Positions 50,203-58,807 of a stretch of 64,000 bases of DNA are shown piece by piece. The DNA is from an uncultured Bacteroidales bacterium (lineage in GTDB: Bacteria > Bacteroidota > Bacteroidia > Bacteroidales > Paludibacteraceae): positions 1 through 64,000 of the forward strand of contig CASDOZ010000013.1 of assembly GCA_949282265.1 (NCBI GenBank), written 5' to 3'. A model generated the notes under the pieces. That model had not been told where the DNA came from. It saw only the letters and a program-made list of their open reading frames with translations, and searched no databases. The translations under genes were made by a program, and so were the position numbers. Position 1 is the first letter of the stretch, and each line of letters starts with the position of its first letter.

Positions 50203-51606
50203 CTATCTTCCGAAGTTGAACATGTCGGAATGCGTGTGTTCCCTGTCCATGATTTCCTGCAGTTCAGCTACCTTGTCCGGATAAGAGGCAGCCAGATCCC
50301 GGTCTTCGTGGGGGTCGTCGGCAATGTTGTACAGTTCAAGTGTCGGATTTCCGCTTTGTATGTTCTGTCGGATCAGTTTCCAGTCTCCGGCTCTGACGGC
50401 CTGTCGTCCGCCTTCTTCGTGGAATTCCCAATAGAGGAAGTCATGTTCTTCCTGGTGCCCTTTTCCGGTCAGTGTCGGCAGGATGGAGATTCCGTCCATA
50501 GCTTCATCCCTCCATGTGGCATCTTCGCCGAGCAGTTCCACGAAGGTGGGCATCATGTCCCAACCAGCAGCTTGGAGGTGGCTGACAGCTCCTGCTTCAA
50601 TGGTTCCCGGCCAATAGGCGATGTAGGGCACCCGCATTCCTCCTTCATACAAGGCGCGTTTCAGGCCGCGCAGCCGTGCTTCCGTGTTGAAAAAGTTCGG
50701 GTCTGCCCCGCCTTCCTGATGGGGGCCGTTGTCGCTGGTAAAGATGAACAGTGTTTTCTCTGCTATTCCCAAACGTTCCAACTCGGCTATTATCTGACCT
50801 ACGTAGGTGTCGAGGCGCGTAATCATGGCCGCAAACTGGGTTCTCGGGTTCAGTGCGGTGCCATAGTCGCCGTCATCATACCATGCTTTGGGTTCATGGA
50901 ACTTGCCTCTGTACATGTCAACAATGCTGTCCTGCGGCTGGCATAGTTCGGCATGCGGAATGGTATAGGTGAAATAGCCGAAAAAGGCTTTGTCCTTGTT
51001 GTCTTCGATGAACTGCATGGCCTGTTGGTGGATGATGTCCTGGGAATAGGCCCCGTTCTGGTTCACTTTGGTTTTGTTGTCCCACAGGTATTCCGGATAG
51101 TAGGAATGTGCCTTGCGCTGGCAGTTGTATCCGTAAAAGACATCGAATCCCATGTCGTTGGCTTCGCCGCCCGAGCCGGGATAGCCCATGCCCCATTTTC
51201 CAAAGCAACCTGTTACATAGCCGCTCTGTTGGAAGAGGTGGCCTATGGTTTCCACATTGGGGTCTAACGGTTCTTGTCCTTCGGGTTGTATTTCCTTGTT
51301 TCCCCGGATTTTGGTGTGTCCTGTGTGTTGTCCGGTCATGAGCGATGCCCTTGATGGTGCGCTCACGGCGGTGCTGGCATAAAATTGCGTGAAGCTCATG
51401 CCGTTTTGGGCGAGCCGGTTCAGGTTCGGGGTTGATATCATTTGCTGGCCGTAGGCCTCCAGGTCGCTGTAACCCATGTCATCGCACAAAAGGTAAATGA
51501 CGTTTGGCCGTTCGGTGGTAGCAACAGTTGCGTTGTCTTGTGCCGGGCACATGGTTGCCGAGAAGGCAAGTCCGCCCGACAGGTATAGAAGTTTATTTGT
51601 GTTCAT
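50203..51606 (-). CDS. Arylsulfatase, serine-type
   Basis: 467 residues from ATG 51606, with signal peptide MNTNKLLYLSGGLAFSATMCPAQ. Alkaline-phosphatase-fold sulfatase: metal-binding LLCDDMGYSDLEAYG, the active-site motif S-A-P-S-R in VSAPSRASLMTGQHTGH (serine type, C/S-x-P-S-R), LFIFTSDNGPHQEGG and the C-terminal AVRAGDWKLIRQ. The Ser must be turned into formylglycine by an anSME-type radical enzyme, not present in this window. The family removes sulfate from host or algal glycans or from aryl sulfates; substrate not predictable. It is on the same strand as three secreted proteins and a second sulfatase. Confidence 0.92.
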   Translation of the reverse strand: MNTNKLLYLSGGLAFSATMCPAQDNATVATTERPNVIYLLCDDMGYSDLEAYGQQMISTPNLNRLAQNGMSFTQFYASTAVSAPSRASLMTGQHTGHTKIRGNKEIQPEGQEPLDPNVETIGHLFQQSGYVTGCFGKWGMGYPGSGGEANDMGFDVFYGYNCQRKAHSYYPEYLWDNKTKVNQNGAYSQDIIHQQAMQFIEDNKDKAFFGYFTYTIPHAELCQPQDSIVDMYRGKFHEPKAWYDDGDYGTALNPRTQFAAMITRLDTYVGQIIAELERLGIAEKTLFIFTSDNGPHQEGGADPNFFNTEARLRGLKRALYEGGMRVPYIAYWPGTIEAGAVSHLQAAGWDMMPTFVELLGEDATWRDEAMDGISILPTLTGKGHQEEHDFLYWEFHEEGGRQAVRAGDWKLIRQNIQSGNPTLELYNIADDPHEDRDLAASYPDKVAELQEIMDREHTHSDMFNFGR

Positions 51607-51619
51607 GCTTTTCAATCTG

Positions 51620-53212
51620 TTAGATTTGTGTATCATAGAGTTTGGTTATGTATTGCCGGCCTTTGGCTGATTCGGCGACGAGTATTACGAAGTTTTCCGG
51701 ATATTTGATGCTATCTTCAAAATATGTGTCCGTGGTATGGAACATGCCTAACAATTGTCCGGTCAGATTCACAACCGTAATTTTATAGTTGTCGTCCAAT
51801 CCCGTTATTTTCAGTACACCATTGTTTAGGGATGCCTTGAATACGGGTTTTTCGGATTTGTTGTAGTCCGTTGTCTGTTCGTTCAGTTTTACCTTGTAAA
51901 AATACCATCCGGAGCCCGTGCCAATGCCGGCGTTGTAAAGCACCAGTTTCCAGGTGCCGTCCTGTGCGTTCAGCAGGTAGCCATCGTTGCCATTGTATTT
52001 GATGGAATAGCTTCCGTTGGTGTGTCCGCTCGGTGCGATGGCAAAGTCACTACCCGTTGTCGTGGCTTCAAAGGCGGCGGTTTCCAAAATCTGCTGTCCG
52101 TGTATCCGCAGGCCGGAGCCTTTGTTTACGATTTGCACCCTGTTGTTGCCCGTGTCTTCCAGACGCCACAGGAACTTGTCGGTTGTGTCGGCCGGTTTTT
52201 CAACCCGCAGGCTGGTTGAATATGTCGTGTTTGTATTTGTGTCGTATGCGATGTATCTTTCTTTTCTGTTTTCATCCGTATGTGCATTCATAATCTGATA
52301 CCAGATCGGATTGTCGGCCGTGCTTGTTTCCGGTTCTGCCATTTGTGGCGTTTCCGCTTCAAAAATGGCAATGAGGTTTACGCTTTCGGTTACGTTGAAT
52401 GTGTATTCGGATGCGGTACTGATGATTTGACCGTTCTGTTGCCATCCGTTGAAGGTTACGGCATATTCGTAATGGGTATTGACGGTGGCCTTGACGGTTA
52501 CGTTTGTTCCTTTGTCATATCTTCCGGCCTCGTTCGGAGGAGTGGTTATGCTGGCTGTGCCGAGTTGCGTGTTGTTGGCGGATACGCTGATGAAGCAGTC
52601 GTTGCGCGGTTCTCCATCCATGACGAAGATGACAAAGTCATATACGATGCCACCGCTTACACTGGCATCGGCCGATGTGCCTGCGGTTTGTTCCAAACGT
52701 ACCCTGACGCGTGTTTTTCCCGGTTCTGCCGTGGCAGGGACGGACAATGTGTGCCGGGTGGTTTTGTTTTGTGCATCAACCTCAGTCCGGGCATTGGCCG
52801 GTTCGAATTCACCGTTTCTGTCCCAGTCAGTATACAGGGCAATGGATTGTCCTGTCGGGTCGGTGTTCTGCGTGATGCACAATGTGAAGGTGTTGTCGCG
52901 GTTCACAAGGCTTGTTTCTTTTGAAACGATGACAAAATGTCTGCTTGGCGAGCTGTCGCGTGAGTAGTTGAGCGGGTACAGGACACCGTCGCCGGTTGTA
53001 GTGGCGGCTGTGATGAAAAAGTTGCCTGCATTGCCGCCCGGCATTTGGTATATTATGTTTTTGGTGTTGAGGCGGCCAAGCCTTATCATGGTTTCAAACG
53101 GATTTTCGGAAATGTAGCTGCCGATGTCATCAGAACTTTGCGCTACTCCGGGCATTATCGGAATTATTGACAGAATAATCCCGGCCAATAGTTTCAGTGT
53201 GGATTTATTCAT
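51620..53212 (-). CDS. Secreted multidomain protein with GEVED-type domain and T9SS-like tail
   Basis: 530 residues from ATG 53212; signal peptide MNKSTLKLLAGIILSIIPIMPGVAQ. A GEVED-like domain (SLVNRDNTFTLCITQNTDPTGQSIALYTDWDRNGEFEPANART...RVRVRLEQT) is visible at about residues 90-190, where the WDRNGEF stretch fits the family; the region between about 195 and 300 resembles an InlB-like or Big_9 beta repeat (ITTPPNEAGRYDKGTNVTVKATVNTHYEYAVTFNGWQQNG). The ~60-residue C-terminus (FKASLNNGVLKITGLDDNYKITVVNLTGQLLG) looks like a T9SS sorting domain. Function unknown; secretion to the surface likely. Located 13 nt from the sulfatase gene, same direction, so co-transcription is likely. Confidence 0.8.
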   Translation of the reverse strand: MNKSTLKLLAGIILSIIPIMPGVAQSSDDIGSYISENPFETMIRLGRLNTKNIIYQMPGGNAGNFFITAATTTGDGVLYPLNYSRDSSPSRHFVIVSKETSLVNRDNTFTLCITQNTDPTGQSIALYTDWDRNGEFEPANARTEVDAQNKTTRHTLSVPATAEPGKTRVRVRLEQTAGTSADASVSGGIVYDFVIFVMDGEPRNDCFISVSANNTQLGTASITTPPNEAGRYDKGTNVTVKATVNTHYEYAVTFNGWQQNGQIISTASEYTFNVTESVNLIAIFEAETPQMAEPETSTADNPIWYQIMNAHTDENRKERYIAYDTNTNTTYSTSLRVEKPADTTDKFLWRLEDTGNNRVQIVNKGSGLRIHGQQILETAAFEATTTGSDFAIAPSGHTNGSYSIKYNGNDGYLLNAQDGTWKLVLYNAGIGTGSGWYFYKVKLNEQTTDYNKSEKPVFKASLNNGVLKITGLDDNYKITVVNLTGQLLGMFHTTDTYFEDSIKYPENFVILVAESAKGRQYITKLYDTQI

Positions 53213-53230
53213 GGTAATAAAAACAATAAA

Positions 53231-53271
53231 TTCCACAAGAAGCACAGACAAATTGTGTGCTTCTTGTGGAA
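53231..53271 (-). terminator. Terminator after the 277-residue secreted protein gene
   Basis: TTCCACAAGAAGCACA (53231-53246) / TGTGCTTCTTGTGGAA (53256-53271), a perfect 16-bp stem with a 9-nt loop, 17 nt past the stop. Confidence 0.85.
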
Positions 53272-53287
53272 CAAAAATGGGTTTTTC

Positions 53288-54118
53288 TTATTTTGTGAAT
53301 TTCAACGGTTTTCCGTTTATGTTGGCAATGTAGATGCCTGTAGGCAAGGAGGCTATGGAAAGCTGGTTCGTATTCTGGGCTTCCAGCCTTGTTTTGCCTG
53401 TTATGTCGTAGATGACAATATGTGCAGGTTGTCCGCAGAAAATAGTCTGGGCTGCGGCATTGTAGTAGAAGCTTGTTGTAGCGGTTTCCCGTATGGCTGT
53501 CGGCACTTCTTCTTCTTTGGGGGCTTCATAGAAGAACCAGCCGGATGCCTGATGGACTCCCGCTTCATATATGGTAATTCCATAAGAAGGTATATTTGCG
53601 CCGGGCATGGCATTCAGATAAGCCGCTGAACCCCCTGAATAGTCAACATAATCAAAACAGTATTGCTTGTCGGCACAATCGCTTTGTCCGGTAGCCGAGC
53701 TTAATTTCATTTCCCATTTGGAACCGCTTTCGGTCATGGTCAGTCCCGTGTTGTTGGTAGCGTTTGCTGTGCCGGGCACAGTGATTTGGAGTCCGTTTGC
53801 TGCATTCACAAACACGATATATCCGTCGTTGTCGGTATCATCCAAGCGCCATCTGTACGCGTCAGTAATTTGATCGTCGGCCATTCCGTCATTAAACTTT
53901 TCTGTCACGGCGTTGGTGCCGTCCCATTTCAAAAATCTGTTCTGACGGTCCGAATCGCTGAGGTGGGATGACATCATGATGTACCATACGGGCTCATCTG
54001 CGGTACTGGTTTGGGGGGCTACAACCTGATTTGCATTTGGTGGCGTGACGGCGGCTGTCGCAGAAACGATACCTAAACAGAATGTCAACGCATAAGTTGA
54101 AATAATTTTTTTCTTCAT
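53288..54118 (-). CDS. Secreted protein with T9SS-type C-terminal domain
   Basis: 276 residues from ATG 54118 (an alternative ATG at 54124 adds two residues). Signal peptide MKKKIISTYALTFCLGIVSATAA. The middle resembles RICIN/beta-trefoil-like secreted modules (VWYIMMSSHLSDSDRQNRFLKWDG, and DDTDNDGYIVFVNAANGLQI), similar in kind to the middle of the neighbouring 530-residue protein. The C-terminus (SFYYNAAAQTIFCGQPAHIVIYDITGKTRLEAQNTNQLSIASLPTGIYIANINGKPLKFTK, in two blocks) is a clear T9SS type A sorting signal (IYDITGK...LPTGIYIANI). Function unknown. It has a terminator on its downstream side. Confidence 0.82.
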   Translation of the reverse strand: MKKKIISTYALTFCLGIVSATAAVTPPNANQVVAPQTSTADEPVWYIMMSSHLSDSDRQNRFLKWDGTNAVTEKFNDGMADDQITDAYRWRLDDTDNDGYIVFVNAANGLQITVPGTANATNNTGLTMTESGSKWEMKLSSATGQSDCADKQYCFDYVDYSGGSAAYLNAMPGANIPSYGITIYEAGVHQASGWFFYEAPKEEEVPTAIRETATTSFYYNAAAQTIFCGQPAHIVIYDITGKTRLEAQNTNQLSIASLPTGIYIANINGKPLKFTK

Positions 54119-54182
54119 AATCATAAAAAATTAATTGTTAGACATGAGTAATAATTGTAAGGTAAAAAATAAGATTCGACTG

Positions 54183-54190
54183 CAAATATA
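54183..54190 (-). promoter_or_regulatory. -7 box for the 277-residue secreted protein
   Basis: TATATTTG on the minus strand, 64 nt upstream of the ATG at 54118. Confidence 0.45.
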
Positions 54191-54246
54191 TCCAAAAATT
54201 GGAATATCAGAACGTGGTTTGTTGGGATTTGTTGTTGCTTTAATTG

Positions 54247-54260
54247 TTTTTTTTTTTTTT
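54247..54260. repeat. T14 homopolymer tract
   Basis: Fourteen consecutive T residues, in the intergenic region upstream of the secreted-protein gene at 54118; a slippage-prone tract. Confidence 0.9.
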
Positions 54261-54432
54261 GTATTTGTTTAATAAACAAATTTATTTGAGTTTGAATGAT
54301 TTCTTGTCGTGAACTTAAAAAAAACAGACTATTGGAAATGTAATGCGTTTTTTGTCGTTTGTTTGTGTGCTATTGGGATGGATATTGGCGTTGCGAGTTT
54401 TGTTGATATGGTTGCGTGTCTCATAATGAAAA

Positions 54433-54462
54433 TTCCGCAGGAAACGCTGGCTTCCTGCGGAA
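54433..54462 (-). terminator. Terminator after the 563-residue secreted protein gene
   Basis: TTCCGCAGGAA (54433-54443) / TTCCTGCGGAA (54452-54462) with an 8-nt loop; on the minus strand it is followed by TTTTCATT. Confidence 0.85.
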
Positions 54463-54482
54463 ATAAACAATACTGGTCTATT

Positions 54483-56174
54483 TTATTTCACGAACTTGAA
54501 CGGCTGGCCGTTTACGTTGGCAATATATACGCCTTGATTCAATGTGGCAACGGACAGTTGCGATACGTTATCGCCGTTCAGCAACATCTTGCCTGCCATG
54601 TCGTAAATGCAGATGCGTGCAGGTTGTCCGCAGACAATGCTTTCAGTTGTGGCACTATAATATGCCTGCAATTTAGTAGCTGTTTGTAGTGCAGTCGTAG
54701 AGGCCTTTTCTATGGTAATAGCGAAATCATAGCTTACGCCGTTCCGGCAGGTGCCTTGGCCACCACTGAAGAAAGTTGCCGCATCTAATGTGCCGGAAGC
54801 AGGTTCAGCATATACAACACGCATGCGATATGTGCCTGGCGTAACTGTGTTTGGTATGGAAAATTCGCGTGTCCAGCCATTTGTAGCGTTCCCGTTTTCA
54901 TCTCCGAAATTGTTGTTGTTTGCCGGCGTACCTACACTGGCATAAATTTCGCCTTCATCTTCAAAGTCTTTGTCGCCGTTCCAGTCAATATAGCAAGCCT
55001 GCTGTGTCCAAACCAATTCGGATGCTTTGCTTTGGCCGACGATTGTTATATTTTCGGTCCATGGCTTGAATGTCATGCTGAATACTCCTGTTCCTTGTTC
55101 TATTGTAACCGGAGTTTCGGTCTTGTCAATCAGGGCACCTTCAGTAACCGTGCCACTTGTCCATTCCGTATATGGCAAATCTTGTTGTGTGGTTGCACTA
55201 AAGATGGTTTGTTGTTCGTTATTTACAGTAGCCACAACTTCTCTCAGGTATCTGTTTTGCTGATTGGCTGTGGTATAGGTACGGTACATAATCGGATAGG
55301 TTTTTTCTGCAAACATGGCATACAAGGTAATGCCTGCAAGGCCGTTATAGACATAAGTGGCAGACGTGCTGATAACCTCATTGTCTATATTACGCCAATC
55401 AATGAACATGTAACCTTCTTTAGGAGTGGCGATGACGGTAACCTCCAATTCACTGGTGGTTATGCTTTGTTCTGTTGTACCTACAATGGCAACGGTGCCC
55501 ATTTCCGGAGCCGAGCTCTCTACGGTAATGGTACGTTCTGGTATGGTATTGTTTTCGATTGCCAGGGCAAAGTCGCGAACCATGGCATCCTTTTTCTGGT
55601 CAATTGTTGTGCTGCTCCAGTTTTCCCAATTTGCTTCATCAAGTAAACTTCCACTGTCGTCAAGCGTTCTGTACCAGCCGATAAGAATCCTTATGCGAGT
55701 GTTTTCGGTAATGGTAGCGTCTTCAGGAACAGTAATGGTATGGGTGCGTGAAGCGCTACTTCCCTCGGCGGTGCCATTATTGAAAGCTCTTTCTGTTGAA
55801 GGCAGGATACCGATTTTTTCCGTTGTTTCATCAAAGCTGCCATCTGCATTCCAGTCAATATAGACCATTGTGTACATCCAGTTCAGATTTCCATTGATGG
55901 TAATGTTGAATGTTTCGCCTCTAAGGACAGTAATTTTGTTTTCTTCTGTAGCCAATTCATCGCTGAAGATGGTGTACGAACTTTGGTTGCTCGTATCGAA
56001 GTTGACATTAACTGTTTTTGTTTCATCAGTTGCTGTCTGGAATACGGTGTTGGTCCAACTGCGCCCGTTAGCCTCACTGTTTCCGTTGCCGAAATTTTGT
56101 GCATACTTGTCTTGTGCAAAAACGAATGTGCTTGACAGCAATGTCATGCAAAGAAAAAATAAGTGTTTTTTCAT
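54483..56174 (-). CDS. Secreted GEVED-type protein with T9SS tail
   Basis: 563 residues. Signal peptide MKKHLFFLCMTLLSSTFVFAQ. Two GEVED-like domains can be followed: MYTMVYIDWNADGSFDETTEKIG (about residue 105) with RTHTITVPEDATITENTRIRILIGW, and ACYIDWNGDKDFEDEGEIYASVG (about residue 390) with RVVYAEPAS. Between them is a Bacterial-repeat (Big_9-like) module, ATPKEGYMFIDWRNIDNE. The C-terminus (AYYSATTESIVCGQPARICIYDMAGKMLLNGDNVSQLSVATLNQGVYIANVNGQPFKFVK, in blocks) is a typical T9SS type A domain closely similar to that of the neighbouring protein. Such proteins are surface-exposed and of unknown ligand. A -7 box in the upstream 250 nt could not be placed. Confidence 0.85.
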   Translation of the reverse strand: MKKHLFFLCMTLLSSTFVFAQDKYAQNFGNGNSEANGRSWTNTVFQTATDETKTVNVNFDTSNQSSYTIFSDELATEENKITVLRGETFNITINGNLNWMYTMVYIDWNADGSFDETTEKIGILPSTERAFNNGTAEGSSASRTHTITVPEDATITENTRIRILIGWYRTLDDSGSLLDEANWENWSSTTIDQKKDAMVRDFALAIENNTIPERTITVESSAPEMGTVAIVGTTEQSITTSELEVTVIATPKEGYMFIDWRNIDNEVISTSATYVYNGLAGITLYAMFAEKTYPIMYRTYTTANQQNRYLREVVATVNNEQQTIFSATTQQDLPYTEWTSGTVTEGALIDKTETPVTIEQGTGVFSMTFKPWTENITIVGQSKASELVWTQQACYIDWNGDKDFEDEGEIYASVGTPANNNNFGDENGNATNGWTREFSIPNTVTPGTYRMRVVYAEPASGTLDAATFFSGGQGTCRNGVSYDFAITIEKASTTALQTATKLQAYYSATTESIVCGQPARICIYDMAGKMLLNGDNVSQLSVATLNQGVYIANVNGQPFKFVK

Positions 56175-56430
56175 ACTCTAAGTGTTTTACTGATAATAAA
56201 TTAAGTGAATGAAAGAATTTTATATAAACCAATTTGGTTTTGTTCCGATTTTTAAAATATATACAACCCATTCTGTATAAAGACCCCATTCGGGGTAAAA
56301 ACAGAAGTCGCAGAAATATTTTTTATCATTCTTTTGCTATTTAAAATATAATATAAACAAAGGGTTTGCGCGCGGTTTTTGGAAAAAACTTTTGGGAAAC
56401 CGTAATCGGCAAAATCCTGTGTGTATATGT

Positions 56431-57996
56431 TTATTTTCCGCTTTGGTCAGGATTTTTTTCGAGATAAAAATTAATCCGTTCGCCCCAAGACTTGTCTTCC
56501 AGAGGGAAAACATGGTGCTGTTCGGCCCAGTTAATCCATTTTGCTTCCAGTTCTTCCGCCTTTTCGGGCATTTCTTTTGCCAAGTCGTTGGTTTCAAACG
56601 GGTCTGTGGCAAGGTCTATCAGTTCCCAGTGCAGGTTCCTGTTTTCCCGCACGAGTTTCCAGTTCCCCTCAATAATGGCACATGAACCTTGGTGTTCAAA
56701 AAAAAGCGTGCGGGGTTCGGTCTGTTTGTTTGCGATAGCTGGCAACAGGTTCATTCCGGGCAAATCGGAGTGTCTGTAGTTCTCCGGATATGGAACGTTG
56801 CCCAATGCCATGCATGTGGGCAATATGTCAATGATATGTGCCGGTTGTCGGCAAATCTGGCCTTTGGCCTTGTTTTTCTTGCTGTTGCCGTATGCCAGAA
56901 TGAGCGGCGAGCTTGTCCCCCCTTGGAAGCACCATTGTTTGTAGCTTCTGTATGGGGTGTTTGATAGGTCGGCCATCAGCCGCCCAAGGAATCCGGCTTC
57001 TTCGCTGGCCCCGTTGTCGCTCATGAATAAAAACACGGTGTTGTCCAACATGCCTTTTGCTTCGAGTGCTTCCACAATGTGTCCTATTCCGGCATCCATG
57101 ATTTCAATCATGGCGGCGTATGTGGCCATGTTCCTGGTCCATTGTTCCTGCTGTTCCGCCGTGAGTTCTTCCCAGGCCGGCCGTTTCCCGTTGAATTCCT
57201 TGTCGTGCACGGGCAGTTCCATATCCGCGGGTACGAGCCCGGTTGCTTTTTGTCTTTCAAACCGTTGCCGGCGCAATACATCATATCCGGCTTTATACCT
57301 GTCTATGCATTTCTGGATGGCATGTTCTGGTGCTTGCAGCGGCAAATGCGGCGCGTAATGTGCTACATACAGGAACATGGGGTTGTCCGGGTCGTGCTGT
57401 TTTATGAAGCTGGCCGCCGAATCGTTAATGGCATTTGTGTAATAATAATCGTCCGGCAGTTCTGTCACCCGTTCAAGGTTGTTGTATATGGGAGATGGTT
57501 TGTAGTAGTTTCCTCCTCCTGTCAGGCAACCGTAATATCTGTCAAAGCCCCTTTGCACGGGATATGTGCCGTTGGGGGCGTTGTATGCCCCTTTGGTTGT
57601 CAGATGCCATTTGCCAGCCATGTACGTGGAGTATCCACCTGTTTTCAGTATTTCTGCAATGGTGGGATATTCTTTGTTCAATTGTCCCCTGTATCCGGGG
57701 CGGTGTTCATCGACATCGGCCATCCACCCCATTCCGACTTCATGCTGGTATCTTCCCGTGACCAACGAAGCCCGGCTCGGGCAACTCCTGCCCGTGTTTT
57801 TGAACTGGCTGAAACGCACGCCGTTTTCTGCCAGCTGGTCGATGTTTGGGGTCTGTATCTCGCTTCCGTAACAACCCAAATCGGAGAAGCCCATGTCATC
57901 GCATAGGATGAGCACGATGTTGGGGGATTCCTGGGCGGTTAAGGCATATTGGGCGGCTGTCCCTAAAAATAGAGGTACTAACAGTTTTTTGTCCAT
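56431..57996 (-). CDS. Sulfatase, serine-type
   Basis: 521 residues from ATG 57996 with signal peptide MDKKLLVPLFLGTAAQYALTAQ. Visible motifs are ILCDDMGFSDLGCYG (metal-binding Asp pair), the active-site S-C-P-S-R in GRSCPSRASLVTGRYQHEVGMGW (with Ser in the modifiable position), KWHLTTKGAYNAPN, FLFMSDNGASEEAG and GNWKLVREN near the C-terminus. The enzyme hydrolyses sulfate esters after formylglycine formation; substrate unknown. A frame open upstream to 58245 is excluded because the signal peptide starts at 57996. -7 box at 58035-58042. Confidence 0.92.
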   Translation of the reverse strand: MDKKLLVPLFLGTAAQYALTAQESPNIVLILCDDMGFSDLGCYGSEIQTPNIDQLAENGVRFSQFKNTGRSCPSRASLVTGRYQHEVGMGWMADVDEHRPGYRGQLNKEYPTIAEILKTGGYSTYMAGKWHLTTKGAYNAPNGTYPVQRGFDRYYGCLTGGGNYYKPSPIYNNLERVTELPDDYYYTNAINDSAASFIKQHDPDNPMFLYVAHYAPHLPLQAPEHAIQKCIDRYKAGYDVLRRQRFERQKATGLVPADMELPVHDKEFNGKRPAWEELTAEQQEQWTRNMATYAAMIEIMDAGIGHIVEALEAKGMLDNTVFLFMSDNGASEEAGFLGRLMADLSNTPYRSYKQWCFQGGTSSPLILAYGNSKKNKAKGQICRQPAHIIDILPTCMALGNVPYPENYRHSDLPGMNLLPAIANKQTEPRTLFFEHQGSCAIIEGNWKLVRENRNLHWELIDLATDPFETNDLAKEMPEKAEELEAKWINWAEQHHVFPLEDKSWGERINFYLEKNPDQSGK

Positions 57997-58034
57997 AATG
58001 TTTTTACCTTGTTTTATGTGATTTGTGTAAAGCG

Positions 58035-58042
58035 CAAAAGTA
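58035..58042 (-). promoter_or_regulatory. -7 box for sulfatase 2
   Basis: TACTTTTG on the minus strand, 38 nt upstream of the ATG. Confidence 0.5.
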
Positions 58043-58184
58043 GGAAATAAATTTATATTGTGGTTATGGGCGGTCGCGAATAACGTTTTTTTTGTAAAAT
58101 TGGCTGTTTCCTGTTGCTGGCTGTGGATAAAATAGTCCGGCAAGTGTTTTGTGTCTCCTTCCGGTGTTTCTTGTTTGTCGCTGT

Positions 58185-58216
58185 TTTGTTTGGTAACGGG
58201 AAAAACCGTATCTTTG
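58185..58216 (+). promoter_or_regulatory. Promoter of the Cys/His-rich protein gene (-33/-7), nearly leaderless
   Basis: TTTG (58185-58188), 20-nt spacer, TATCTTTG (58209-58216); the ATG is only 7 nt further on. Confidence 0.65.
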
Positions 58217-58223
58217 CCGCGCA

Positions 58224-58691
58224 ATGAAAAGGCAATGGCAGACATATTTTATGGCTTCTGTGCTGGCGGTTTATTTTCTGTTTGCCGGCATGGGCTGGAA
58301 TTTGGTCCGTTTTTGTTGCACGGCGTGCGAACACGCCGGCATAGAGCAGGTTGCTGCCCGTTCGTGTGGCGCAATCCATCATCATTCCGGGCCGGAAGCG
58401 TTGCCGTCAGGGGGTTGCCGCGATTTTGCTTGCTCTGACTTGCAGCATCATACGGAAGAGTGTTGCCATTTGTTGCGTTTGGTTCTGGATAATACGGTTT
58501 TGCAACAGAAACAGAATGTGCCGCCGGTGGCCGAGTTTGTGGTAGCAGCCGATGCGCTGACGCCCGATTCGTTCTGCAATCCGTTTGCATTTCTTGCGCA
58601 GGACATGCCTGCATGCGCATTTCCGGAATCTATATTTTTCTGTCCACCGGGAAAAGACCTGCTCCCGCGTATTTGCATCTGGATCATTTGA
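58224..58691 (+). CDS. Cys/His-rich small exported protein next to TonB receptor
   Basis: 155 residues. A hydrophobic N-terminal segment (FMASVLAVYFLFAGMGW) could be a signal or membrane anchor, followed by many Cys and His: RFCCTACEHAG, SCGAIHHHSG, GCRDFACSDLQHHTEECCHLLRLVLDN. The CC/HH pattern, the DN segment and position directly before a TonB-dependent receptor match the Bacteroidota HYC_CC_PP-type proteins in general style, but the defining HYC motif is not seen, so this is a distant relative at best. Metal binding is inference. The receptor gene starts about 116 nt downstream. Confidence 0.65.
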   Translation: MKRQWQTYFMASVLAVYFLFAGMGWNLVRFCCTACEHAGIEQVAARSCGAIHHHSGPEALPSGGCRDFACSDLQHHTEECCHLLRLVLDNTVLQQKQNVPPVAEFVVAADALTPDSFCNPFAFLAQDMPACAFPESIFFCPPGKDLLPRICIWII

Positions 58692-58807
58692 CAGGTTTGT
58701 TTTTTGTCGCCATGGTGTTTGTTCCTGGCGTTTTCCTGTGGCTTTCCTGAAAAAGGAATGCCGTGCTATTTTGCTTTTTACAAACCCAAAAACCTGTTAT
58801 TGAAACA

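Larger units (their letters stand above)
54119..54432. other. Intergenic region with poly-T tract
   Basis: Over 300 nt without a gene on either strand. Contains the minus-strand -7 box TATATTTG at 54183-54190, a T14 homopolymer at 54247-54260, and AT-rich sequence. A small open frame near 54309 on the plus strand lacks any sign of coding. Confidence 0.6.

Noticed and set aside
56276..56300. Short inverted repeat ACCCCATTCGGGGT upstream of the double-GEVED gene as an operator
   Set aside because: Too short and isolated; no second copy or regulator gene to support it.
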